Assembly: GCA_964036275.1 (NCBI GenBank)
Contig: OZ038434.1
Coordinates: 2,688,560-2,752,559, forward strand
DNA from: Litoditis marina
Taxonomy: Eukaryota > Nematoda > Chromadorea > Rhabditida > Rhabditidae
DNA: 64,000 nucleotides
Direction: 5' to 3'
Both the position numbers and the translations under genes were made by a program. Below, one piece after another: positions 54,070 to 64,000 of the stretch. Numbering within the stretch: position 1 is the stretch's first letter; each line of letters starts with the position of its first letter. The notes under the pieces were generated by a model. It ran no database searches. It was not told the origin of the DNA and was given only the letters and a program-made list of their open reading frames with translations.

Positions 54070-56599
54070 TCATTCAGTTTGTAAACTTTTCCGTTGTTTC
54101 ATGGATTCTTGTTGACATCTCGAATAGGCCACATTCATCACTTCACACACAAACTCATTCAATTCATTGAAGGATTCAATGAACAATGTTTTTTCGCCTT
54201 CTTCTTCAAAATTCAGTTTGAGCAACTCCTGGAAAACATCTAAACAAATTTCGATATCACACAACAAAAAAAAGATGAAACAGATGCAGTTACAATATTG
54301 TGCGGCTATGTTTGATTAAGACTTATGACTTTGAGCGACTTGAAGACTCTATCGATGATCCATCAAACTGTTGTGGACAGCGTAATTTGGTGAGAGCGAG
54401 CGGCCAGCTCTTCCACGTCTCTTTGATCTACACACTCTCTCACTCGCTGGCAAATAATGAACGACTGCTTGCCCCGATCAGCTCAATTGATTCGGCCATA
54501 CGCTTGATTTGTAGGGGAAATGAAGTATTTACCAACCTGCTCGAACTGCTGTCTCCACAAATCGAGAAAGTGTGGCTTCATTCCATATTGAGCCATACTG
54601 TAATGAATGACTCCCAGAGAATATACTGCCTCTGATACTGCGTGACCGTCCAGGTTAAACGAATAGATCAGATGATCGTAGAACGAACTCTGACCTTGGC
54701 TGCAAAACTGTTGGTCATACGACATTCAGCTATAAGCTGGTAGATTTTTTGAAGTGCAAAAAGCAATTAGGGGGGGTGCTCCAGTTAGGTTTGCTTAAAG
54801 AAGGACGATTATGTGGTCCAATCGCAACGCTTCAGTCCTTTAAACCGCAATATATTTTTTAATTGCAGTTTAAAGGACCGATGTCACGGAATTGGTCCAC
54901 ATAATCGTCCTTCTTTAATGAACAAAACCTAGAAAACAATTCCTCGAAAACTTTACGGACAATATTTGAGCTAGTTTGGGAAATCTTGAGTGTCCGTTAG
55001 GTTTTAGTTTTCGATGGTGATTATTTGTGCGTCCATTTTGTCTTCCGAAGTAATAATAAATGATAGATTCTACCTTAATCTGTTCAGTTTTGGCCACTTC
55101 GTGAGATCTCTATAGCAATACTGCTGACAAGCTATCACTGCATTCAGTTTCGGACTCGCATGTATGCAGTTCAACATCGTGCGGTGAAATACGTTGGGTT
55201 GTTGCTCCATCAAAGTTGTCTTGAAATGAGTCTAAATATAGAAATGTATTATGATTATTGTTATTATTGTTGATGTTATTGAGGTATCTTATAAGGTAAA
55301 AAGTGCAACAAAGCCATGTGGTACTCGTTAAAATAATGTGTTGACCGGTAAAGTTCAGTTTATTGTTTACTTCATTCCTTTTATAGATTCAGCATTATAG
55401 TTTATGGGTCATAGTCAGCAGTGAATGTGTTTTGGCAAAGTTGCATACGTATATCATTGCAAGCTGTACAAAATACTATGCGTGATCAAAATAAAACTAC
55501 CATCGAAAAATCAAAACAATGAACTTGAAAGTAGAAATGTTGTAGGAGAACTGTGCATAGATGCCTACTTTCCTTCTGGAAATTTACCTATATAGATGTT
55601 TATACTTACATTTTCAATGTTCTTTATAGCAACTAAAGAAGGACGATTATGTGGTCCAATCCCAACGCTTCAGTCCTTTAAACTGCAATACATTTTTCAA
55701 GTGCAGGTTAAAGGACCGATGTCTCGCGATTGGTCCACATAATCGTCATTCTTCAAAACACGGTTTCACCGGTTACTAGCCATAACTTTCCATAACTCTA
55801 GATTCGATATGGAACGTGGAAACTAAACGCTAAACTTCTCATTCAATTCACGTCGCCTAACGTCGCCTCTTAATTTGAAAAAAATGGACATAAATGTTTG
55901 TCAGCGTTACTTGAACTATATTCTATATATTTTTGACGTGAGAAAGAACCCAATCTAAAGTCAGAGCAAATCGTATTTACCACTTACTTTCAGTGACAAT
56001 TTCTTGTTTTCGTCCATTTCGAACACTGGAGAATTGTACTTCTTCTCACATTGGTCGGCCACTGGGGCAACGGTAGACCCCACACGACTGGGCGAGGGAT
56101 AGAACTTCCTGGATTAAGTAATAAAAACTTGAAAGATCTCACACATAAACTAATCTGTAACTTAATAGGGGTACGAAGAAAATGATTGACTGTTGACAAC
56201 TTTCTTTCACACCTATATGAACAGTTTCAGCTTGAGATTTATGGACTTTTGTGAAATTTGTGAGGTGAATGTGTCATCTGATTCTTACACGGAAACTCTG
56301 TTCCATAGCTGATACGATTGATTCTGGAACAGTGCTCGTTACTTCGTGAAACATCTAATCAGGTAAAAACTATCAACCACTCAGAAGTTCGCACAGCAAT
56401 CAGATGATTACTACATTCCTTCAATGATCTCAAGCTTTGAAGCAGCGAAAAAACAAAAAAAAGTAATAATGTTCTTCGAGTGAGGCCCCGGTGAACAAAA
56501 GAACCGAAAAACCAAGCTTCTTCTATTTAAAGTTACGAAGATGTGTTACCCGATGTTAAGGTGATTCTCAGCTTTGAAGCAGCAAATGTACGGAGTCAT
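54070..56599 (-). CDS. Globin, tandem paralogue A (5 exons)
   Basis: Exons: 56550-56599, 55988-56108, 55074-55231, 54537-54699, 54070-54228. In phase, they give 216 residues. The N terminus ([14 protein letters not shown]) is followed by a variable linker and then the globin fold from about residue 45: [19 protein letters not shown], helix B/C with [28 protein letters not shown], helix [15 protein letters not shown], and proximal His142 in [19 protein letters not shown], which is like other globins (LG..H...GVKP.HF). Helix H is [20 protein letters not shown]. Intron positions are identical to those of the paralogue at 58831, and four of the five exons have the same length. At the likely E7 position it has Ser where the paralogue has His. 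A TTCAG acceptor is two bases before the ATG. MITE family H copies lie in two introns. The function (gas binding or redox) is inferred. Confidence 0.82.
54797..54916. mobile_element. Hairpin MITE family H, copy 1
   Basis: AAAGAAGGACGATTATGTGG at the left is matched by its complement CCACATAATCGTCCTTCTTT at the right. The centre holds AGTCCTTTAAACCGCAAT and ATTGCAGTTTAAAGGACC, so almost the whole element can fold. It lies in the globin A intron before exon 4. Confidence 0.9.
55635..55755. mobile_element. Hairpin MITE family H, copy 2
   Basis: The same structure as copy 1, with a few differences (ATCCCAACGCTTCAGTCC; right end ATAATCGTCATTCTTC). It lies in the globin A intron before exon 3. A half copy is at 15241-15297. 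Confidence 0.9.
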
Positions 56600-56603
56600 G
56601 ACT

Positions 56604-57237
56604 GAATGGAAACTGAAAAAAAACCAGTGATAAACAAATATGTTAGTAGAGAACAATGATATAATGCAAACAATTGAAATTTCAGGTAAAACGCGTACAA
56701 ACAAGAAATAAAGAACATATAGTGTTGTTCTTTATACGTCAGTATAAAGATTGTGAGGTAAAATAAGATTGAACTTGGGTCCCATTTGTATCCTATCCGG
56801 CCATATAGCTAAACTCGTTTAGTTGGAAACTTTTTAACTTCTGCTATATTGTAGCCACAATACGCAATACCGATAAAAACCAAAGGTGGCTCAAAGACTA
56901 ACAGACTTGAATAAACTGTGATCTATTTTTCATCAATTCAGATAAAAGTATCATATATATGATCGCATACTTGTAAAATAAATATGTAGTCATAACGCAT
57001 TCTACAACAGCGAAAGTGATTTTGTATGCCAAGTTTTGAGAGAGAAACAGTGCTGAAGTTATATATTGGACTGGCCAGTTTGATAAACAACTAAGTAGAA
57101 CAATAATCTTGATAGCCTTGTTTTCAACTGGGTATCATACGGTATCTTACGTAACTCGATTGCTCATTTATTATTGATCAAACATGCATGGCTCCACTCC
57201 CAGTTGATTAACGAAAAGAAAAGTTAAAACTTATTAG
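56604..57237. other. Upstream region of globin A
   Basis: AT-rich; likely contains the promoter of the globin at 54070-56599. No exon recognised. Confidence 0.45.
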
Positions 57238-57602
57238 TAAAAAGTGGGGAAACCAACAAATGGGTGAGTTGTGTTTGGTTTGACCTCTACATCAGCAAAA
57301 AGTGAACAATACGAATTGCTGTGATACTATAGCAGAAGTATTCTGCAAAAATAGAACAATACCGAGGTTGCACAATGGTTCACAAAGCCCGCATAAAATT
57401 TCAGAAATTGCCGAAGGGTATTTCATGTGGACTTCGACGACATGCGTGCGTTGTGAACCATCGTGCAACCTTGGTATTGTTCTATTTTTGCAGAATACTT
57501 CTGCTATAGTATCACAGCAATTCGTATTGTTCACTTTTTGCTGATATAGAGGCCAAACCAAACACAACTCACCCAGTGGTTGGTTCCCCCACTCTTCAAT
57601 AA
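57238..57602. mobile_element. Foldback element with about 150-bp arms
   Basis: The left arm (about 57238-57388) contains GTGAGTTGTGTTTGGTTTGA and GAACAATACGAATTGCTGTG. The right arm (about 57450-57602) contains their complements in order. The loop is about 60 bases. The match is near perfect over the inner 95 bases and weaker outside. It lies between the tandem globins. The open frames it generates on both strands are shadows of the repeat. Confidence 0.9.
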
Positions 57603-58830
57603 TTGTTCTTTTTTTGCTAGTTGTACTCTTACAACTTCTCATTTCGCCTATTCACAGAGTGGATCTTGTGGTCTCGCTACATCACATTTCTCGTAAGATT
57701 ATATTATGTGTGAATCGGATCTTGTTACTTAATAATATGGCAGTTTTTTGTGTGCAAGAAGCCGAATGTAGACCATGAACTTGCTGGTAGACCCCGTGAT
57801 TATCGACAACTGAACAAAAAAAGTTTTGATTGACTATGACATGTACACCGGTTTTGAGGCCGATAGGGGAACGGGACTGGCGCCATTGACAAATTTACAA
57901 TATTTGAGACGCCAACTCACTCGCAATGAAGTGATCATTATCATCACCAAATTACAAGCCTTCATGTTGAAACTTTCTGGTTTTTTTCTAATTTTAGACT
58001 AACCAACTTACTTTCCATGTGATCACCATTAACTGTACCAAATTTCAGACGATTCCATTGACGATGTTGTGTTCAGATTTTCGCGCCATTTGGCGCCTAG
58101 TCCAAGCGCCCGAACGAAAATTCAAGTTTAGCAAATTGAAATCCACATTTTACACCAAAGTATTCAACTAATATTATTTTGAAACAATGAAATTGACGAC
58201 AACTAGTGTTTTGTCGTTTTTAGCGCTTATTGGCGCCAGCGCCTGGCGCTAATGCAATTATATGATTTCCAAGTTTCGCGCCCCAAGCTAACGTTTGCCC
58301 TAGCACACATGTTCCAAATTTGGGCCCAATCGATTAAGTAGTTTTTCCACTACGACGCGGACACAATTCCGTGAGGGACCAGGGACGAGGGACCAGGGAC
58401 GCATACTGCGGAACTTTTCAACAACGACACGAAACCATAACTCTGGTGAGAATCATCCGATTTGGCTGAAATTTTCACACAATATTAGATTCGTGATAGA
58501 GTTGGGAATATATTCTCAAATGACTAGTGAGTAAGTTTTAAAGAAGTGAGTTGATATTGTTGTTTATAATGCCACAATGAACTCTGAACGGTATTCAAAG
58601 TGTTAATTTAGCGACATCGTTGTATACAACTTGCTTGGGGAGAATCGCAGCAAAGTAGAATTTTAAGGTGGCTTATGAAGTTTTTGTTACTCAGAAGAAT
58701 AAATATAATAAGTTTATATTATCACCACGCGGAACACCCATTCGTTCTGATATAAATCTTACTTACTCACAGTCTCTAACACTACTGAGCTCCATTCAGA
58801 GAAACAATAATAGATAAATATGTTTATTTG
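57603..58830. other. DNA between the tandem globins
   Basis: It contains short GCGCC-rich palindromes (TTGGCGCCAGCGCCTGGCGC near 58228) and a small tandem GAGGGACCAGGGAC at 58373-58400. No gene seen. Likely the 3' flank of globin B. Confidence 0.5.
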
Positions 58831-60769
58831 TTAGAGCAAAGATTTTCTAGACTTTTGTCTCATCGAGTCTTGTTGACATCTCGAATAGGCCACATTCATC
58901 ACTTCACACACGGAAGCATTGAGCTCGTTGAAGGATTCAATGAACAGTTGCTTTTCTTCCTCCACGTCGAACTTCAACTTCGATATTTCCTAAAAATATC
59001 ATGATGTTACAAGATCAGACCGAAACGTGTGTTTCTGGCTTGAAAACACATCAGGAATGTCAAATTGCGCCAAAAACGGAGTGCATCGAACTACAGTAAC
59101 TCAGACCCCAGCAGATTGGGAAAACACGTTTCTGCTGATCCGTTGTTACCAAAAAGATCCCTAGTCAAATTTCACTTATGATTCTTTATTCAACTGTTTT
59201 TGCAAACGTATCCATTAAAAATCCAGGGTTGTTTAGTTTTTTCATCATTTTTCGGATCCTAACACCCCCTTTGTCTATTTCCTGCTGTAACGATGTTAGT
59301 AGCAAAATGCCAGGACATTTCTGGAAAGACCTTGTAAAAATATGTCCTACTTTCTAGGAGCGAGATTTCTGGACGCACCTTTTCGAAATACTGTCGCCAC
59401 AAGTCGAGAAAGTGTGGTTTCATTCCGTATTGGGCAATTCGAAAGTGGATGACCCCCAATGAATAGACTGCCTCTGATACCGCCTGGCTGTCCAGATTGA
59501 ACGAGTGGATCAAACGATCGTAGAATGAATGCTGGCTCTGGCTGGAAGATTTGTTTTTAAGTTCTGTGTAATCAGGAACAAATTGAAATTCGGAGCTGCA
59601 ATAAAACCTCCGGTCCAGAACATATTACGGAACAATTCTATTTCAGTTTATAGAAGTGAGTGTATAAGTGTCGTACGGTATACTTGCGTTTTCAAGTTCA
59701 TCGGTGTCTGCATTTCAAGCTAGGTTTCTCAATAGTGAACACAGAATCAACACCACTTCTACTTTTCCTCTAAAAGTAAGCTGATTTTGGTAATTCCCAC
59801 CTGAGTCTATTGAGTTTTGGCCATTTGGTGAGATCTCTGTAGCAATACTGCTGACAAGCTATGACAGCATTCAGTTTTGGGCTGGCGTTGATGCAACTCA
59901 ACATTGTCCTGTGAAAAGCGTCTGGTCGTTGCTCCATCAACGTCGAATTGAAGTACGTCTAAAAAAAGTGTCGTACAGACCGAATTCAGCCTTTTACTGC
60001 GAGAAGAAAGAATGAACAACGAGAGTTTTTTCGTTGCTGCTTTTGTCATATTGAGAGATTTACATTCATGTATTCATACAAACATAGTGTGACCTAATAA
60101 AACCATATATATTGAAAATTTTCATGTTGAAATACAGTGTCGCATTCATTGCCATACGACATTAGTATCGTATTTTGTTATTTGCCTAATCTAAATTATA
60201 GATAACCAGCTGCTTGAAGAAATAATCATGGGTGATTATGTTATTCCCCGGATAGCGAGCATATAATGTTTTTTCAAATCTAATTGGAACTCCGAAAGCA
60301 TACTAATTTTGTAGAGACATGAATTCAATTAGGTCGTGTCAAAGTGAAAACATAATTCCCCACACTTTTTAGAGAGATGTAAAGAGATAACACTATTTGC
60401 ATGGTGCTCTGTGATTTTGAAATGTATATTTCAAATGAAAAGTTTATCCAAAAACCCACCTTCAGTGATCGTTTCTTGTTCTCATCCATTTCGAAGACGG
60501 GAGGAATGAACTTTTGTTCCCGCGCCGCTGCGGCCGCCTCAATTGCACCCACGCTGTTTGAGATGGTGTAGAACTTACTGAAATTAACGGTTTTAGAGCG
60601 GTTAAAGGCTTATTTTCAGAGTCATTGTTCATTCATGCTGTATATAAAACCATACTTCGAAAAACACCAACAAATCCATTAGAGCAGTTTAGTTTCAACA
60701 TTATAGCGTATTCTAGTACCTGATTTTAAAATGATCTTCTGCGCGGAAGCAGCACATGTAAGGTCCCAT
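58831..60769 (-). CDS. Globin, tandem paralogue B (5 exons)
   Basis: Exons: 60720-60769, 60460-60577, 59801-59958, 59379-59541, 58831-58989. In phase, they give 215 residues. N terminus [14 protein letters not shown], then an Ala-rich linker ([11 protein letters not shown]). The globin fold runs from about residue 45: [40 protein letters not shown], helix E with probable distal His113 ([13 protein letters not shown]), proximal His141 ([19 protein letters not shown]) and helix [19 protein letters not shown]. The C terminus is basic (QKSRKSLL). It is the tandem duplicate of the gene at 54070-56599, transcribed in the same direction 2.2 kb upstream of it. A TTTCAG acceptor lies four bases before the ATG (60774-60775). 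Despite MG at the start, Pro at position 3 argues against N-myristoylation. Confidence 0.83.
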
Positions 60770-62115
60770 GGCTCTGAAAGATAAGCAGATTGTGTAAAAG
60801 GAGTGATCGAACCTTCGTTGTAGTTTAATCTATAAACTTGCACTGACTTGGTTCGAAAAACGTATGATCAAAGTACAAACAAAACAGAAATGTACAGTAA
60901 GACTGCAAATATAACCACAATCTGAAATTTCGATGAGGTATTTTCATCAGTTCAGGAGAAAACAGAAAACGTCTGAATGAGATAATTGTACACGGGGAAC
61001 ACGAAGTGTTTTCTAAGTTGTAATTAGGGTGTAAACCTATTAGGAAGTTAGCGAAATACAAATCCGCTTTTCAGTGATAAACAGCATAATTGCAGATGTT
61101 TCTTCACGTTTAACACCCACACTTGGTAAGGCTTACGAACTTACTACACATTGAGAGAGAGAGGGAAAAAAGAGATAGATAGAGTGAGTGAGAGAGCGAG
61201 TGAGAGAAAGAGTGAAAAAGAGAAAGCGTGACGTTCGTTGCCAGATCACATGGTTCTGTTCAAAGAAATTTTTTTTCAATGGGTACAACTGTAGGTACGC
61301 AATAGACTTTTGTACAGTATACTGGAACAAACGGGAAGATTATCTTCACTCAAATTTGACATTCAAATTCCAATGTCAGTTCGAGAATGTTCAAGAAGTT
61401 TTCGTGATTCACATCATGGCTTGTGTCGTGATGAAGGAAACAATATGTACAGGATAAAACGAAGATCTTATCTGGACTGAGGTAACAATATTTCCATTCG
61501 TAACACGTTAATTTTTGGTACCCTTCTCGAGAAACGTTCGCGAATTGTGCTGTGTTTGAAGAGAAAACCAGTGGTGTAAATTACATGATTTCATGTATTT
61601 TCAGTTCAATACAAGAGAAGAGAAGAGAAGACAGCTCCTTATTAACTCCTCACTAAATGTCTAGAGCACGGTCTCCTCATATAATTACGATACCATGCTT
61701 ATGATTATCAAAAACCACATGCTGTGGTGTAATTCGTAATTGTTATTTACATACCGCTTCGACTTGTTTTTGCACATGACCAGTTGTTATTAAATAGGCA
61801 ATCATAGTTTTTACAGATTTTAACTTCAATAAGCTTGGTTCAATAAGTGTTCAAAAAGGTTCCAACGGGACATATTCACACAATGTCATCATTTAAATGT
61901 TGTATAACGGCAACGTTTGCTCTCAATGTCACTTGATTAGAACTGTTCTCTCAAGAAAGTACAAACAAAAACAATAGTTCTTTTTCTGAAAAATATGAGT
62001 GGTAGAGGCTGTACATATAGTCGTTGCCAACGGAAAGGGGGAGGGTACTGTATATCTCACTTTCCGCTGTGTACGCACAGATGTTTTCTATTTCAAAGCT
62101 TGCCGGCTATATACT

Positions 62116-62190
62116 CTAATAGCGCAGTGGTTAGCGCCCTGCTACGAAACTTTTGCTCGCAGGTTCGATCCTGGCGAAAGACCGAAGTTT
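62116..62190 (+). pseudogene. tRNA-derived relic
   Basis: A-box TAGCGCAGTGG and B-box GGTTCGATCC are correctly spaced, and the D stem GCGC/GCGC is perfect. The T stem has one mismatch. The anticodon stem and the acceptor stem fail to pair, so it is not an intact tRNA. It could be the head of a SINE or a decayed tRNA gene. Confidence 0.45.
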
Positions 62191-63476
62191 ATAAATTTGG
62201 CACTCACTATAGACGAACCTACTGATTGAAATTTTGGATGTACAACTGAACTCACTAGCACTCTACTGTGGTAATTGAGAAGGTTTATGCCTGAACGGAG
62301 TATCACAAAAAGCCTCATCAGTTTCCTCGGTTGAACGAAGGCGTAGGTGCACTAATAAGAAAGTGTTGGTAATTGAATAGGTGGAAAAAGAACTTTCCGA
62401 ACGTGAAAAAATATGAACAAGTGGTAAAAAGAATGAGGGATATATGGCTTACAATATTCTTTGCTCTGATGTTTACTAAGAGACTAAATGTTAATCTGAT
62501 ATTTGTTTGATATTGTATAGTAAGTAGTGAATGCACACTCATTAGGGGTTGTTCGACGTGATACACACACCACACAACGTTGTATTTAAATAAACAGAAA
62601 TAGGTTCATTCCAATAAAGTTCACTAGTATACCGTTTCGGAGAAAAGTAGGATAAACAGTAGGGTCGTCGGAACTATGGAGATGGTCAAGAATGAGGGGT
62701 AAATACAACTTTTTTCTGAAGGTTTATGGAAATAGTCAGTCGTCCTAAGAAGGAAGTGACCAAATCATCTCGAAACACGCCGTAAGTGCTTCACCAGTCA
62801 GTAACAGGTTCATACTACAAACACAACGGGATAGGCAGCTTTGGGAGAAGCGAACTCTGTATTTTCCTAATTTTAAACGAATCTTCTGCTAATTCCACTA
62901 GTTTTCAGTAACTGAGAACAATCTCTGATACTGTTGCATAGCAGAGGATTAAAATGTAGGAATATGGTTCTTAATTTTTTTGCCCTTTCACATTAAACGT
63001 ATAGATTTGCTACGTAAAGAGAAGTTGTCGTCAGCTCTTTGTGTGAAAAACAAAGCACATTCGTATTTAGATTAACTGTACAAAACTTTTATTGTTTGAT
63101 ATTTCGAGTCACAAAGTATGAACAGATATCTGAATAACTGAGAGTAAAGACTTTTCATGGAGCTTATAATTCTTATTTTCAATATTTCGCTTGAAAGACG
63201 CTGTTTCTGGTAAACAAAAGCAACATTGAACAAAAAAATCACGTTTGAAAGCGAACAAGGAGAAAAACACAGATTGTGTACATAACATCACACAGAATAA
63301 GCAAATTTGATCAAGCCAATAAATTATCTTCTATACAACAGAACAAGTCACTGAATATAAGTTACATTTTTCGTTGAGCGTATAGCACTTTTTTATATCA
63401 CAACGTCTGTTGGTACAGTATGATATTTGCTGAATTAGAATAAAACAAGGATTAATCAACAAAAATTAATCGTCAA

Positions 63477-63496
63477 AGGTCAAAGGTCAAAGATCA
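63477..63496 (+). promoter_or_regulatory. Three nuclear-receptor half-sites in DR1 spacing
   Basis: AGGTCA, AGGTCA and AGATCA follow each other with single A spacers. DR1 of AGGTCA is the classical site of HNF4/RXR-type receptors, a class greatly expanded in nematodes. Here it is just downstream of a minus-strand stop codon, so it might lie in a 3' UTR, and function is uncertain. Confidence 0.35.
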
Positions 63497-63509
63497 AACA
63501 CAAACTCTC

Positions 63510-63587
63510 CTATTGAAGATAGATGATGTGTTGGTACAGTGGAAATGCATAGAAAACACTCGAGCGTTCGTCACAGCTGTGTTCATC
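63510..63587 (-). CDS. Possible last exon of a minus-strand gene continuing beyond the window
   Basis: After the acceptor TTTTTTTTTCAG a frame of 25 codons plus TAG reads DEHSCDERSSVFYAFPLYQHI and ends IYLQ. The strong acceptor and stop support an exon. A second frame is also open here, so the reading is not certain. A candidate upstream exon end (CAGC|GTGAGT, exon part 63993-64000) lies at the window edge. The intron between would contain MITE M copy 8. Product unknown. Confidence 0.45.
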   Translation of the reverse strand, partial: DEHSCDERSSVFYAFPLYQHIIYLQ

Positions 63588-63781
63588 CTGAAAAAAAAAC
63601 ACTTTTCAATTTTTAGTTTTGATTTTATCCCAACCCTTAAACTAAAGTACTAGTGAAACTCTCGAAGGCAATATAAGGTATAGAATGAAACGGAAGCCTC
63701 GTACGCTGTTCAGTTCTGGAAAAGTGACGTGAAATGTACGAAATGTGACAGTTCAGCCGAGAGTTGAGCTGATACGAACGC

Positions 63782-63915
63782 TATACTGCTAGTCAATTGC
63801 AGAGTCACGTCAAACATGTTAAACATAGCAAAACTCAGGGACGTGCAATGACAAAAAGCACGATGCATCATTAGAATGCGAACATCACGTGACTATTCAA
63901 TTTACTTCTAGTATA
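63782..63915 (+). mobile_element. MITE family M, copy 8 (full length)
   Basis: TATACTGCTAGTCAATTGCA at the left end and ATTCAATTTACTTCTAGTATA-type right end. It contains GAGTCACGTCAAACATGTTA, AACATAGCAAAACTCAGGG and CATCACGTGACTATTC. With copy 3 it defines the complete element. Confidence 0.85.
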
Positions 63916-64000
63916 TTAAATTTAGATTCGCATTCGCATTAGTCCGATAAGAAAAGAACAGGTTTGTCGCAACGTTAATCGGGTTCACTCACGCTGTTTT

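Larger units (their letters stand above)
60776..63509. other. Intergenic region right of globin B
   Basis: GA-rich stretch at about 61155-61225, then AT-rich DNA. A tRNA-like segment on the + strand at about 62116-62190 has the D arm TAGCGCAGTGGTTAGCGC and the B box GGTTCGATCC, but its acceptor and anticodon stems do not pair, so I read it as a tRNA-derived relic. A half copy of hairpin P is at about 62812. No protein gene supported. Confidence 0.5.

Noticed and set aside
57292..57642. Overlapping open frames of 80-116 codons on both strands
   Set aside because: They mirror each other across the foldback element and have no protein-like features.
60720..60769. N-myristoylation of globin B (starts MGPYMCC)
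   Set aside because: Pro directly after Gly is not accepted by N-myristoyltransferase, and the paralogue starts MTPY.
61188..61457. Open frame starting MRERVRERVKKRKRD
   Set aside because: It starts inside a GA-rich repeat and continues into sequence without motif or splice support.

Overview
The window looks like nuclear DNA of a rhabditid nematode, most likely Caenorhabditis or a close relative. The genes are split by AT-rich introns ending in TTTCAG-type acceptors. Most start codons lie a few bases behind such an acceptor, as expected for spliced-leader trans-splicing. The protein set is typical of the group: a cuticle collagen, several globins, glutathione reductase and a carboxylesterase. 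There are no operons of bacterial type, no rRNA and no convincing intact tRNA.

Layout. 1-12.1 kb holds no gene I can support; it contains a higher-order minisatellite, CT microsatellites, hairpin elements, a GC-rich repeat, two tRNA-derived SINE-like copies and a foldback element. 12.3-22.6 kb (+) is an 11-exon globin with long charged/Ser-rich extensions. 23.4-28.5 kb (-) is glutathione reductase (gsr-1), convergent with the globin, with a foldback insertion in one intron. 28.6-30.9 kb has no gene. 31.0-33.8 kb (-) is the longin SNARE sec-22. 34.8-39.8 kb (-) is an unrecognised basic/Ser-rich protein, probably nuclear, of at least 12 exons. 41.5-42.9 kb (+) is a PPP1R11/inhibitor-3 type regulator of protein phosphatase 1. 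43.8-51.0 kb (+) is a secretory-pathway carboxylesterase ending in the ER-retention signal HTEL. 51.8-53.9 kb (+) is a cuticle collagen. 54.1-56.6 and 58.8-60.8 kb (-) are two tandem paralogous globins with identical intron positions. The right edge holds what may be the last exon of a further minus-strand gene.

The genes do not form one pathway. They are housekeeping and secretory functions (redox, ER-Golgi fusion, phosphatase control, ER hydrolase, cuticle) plus three globin genes. I restored the open reading frame of every major gene by hand from splice sites, and phases agree throughout except at one place in the unrecognised gene.

The most interesting observations are: two intronic minisatellites whose repeat unit includes the splice site itself; a 365-bp foldback insertion in gsr-1 flanked by a 13-bp direct repeat; frequent GTTGGT splice donors; tandem globins that differ at the likely distal haem residue; an in-frame RE-dipeptide extension available by intron retention in the large globin; and an eight-copy CACGTG-containing MITE family confined to this window's introns and intergenic DNA.
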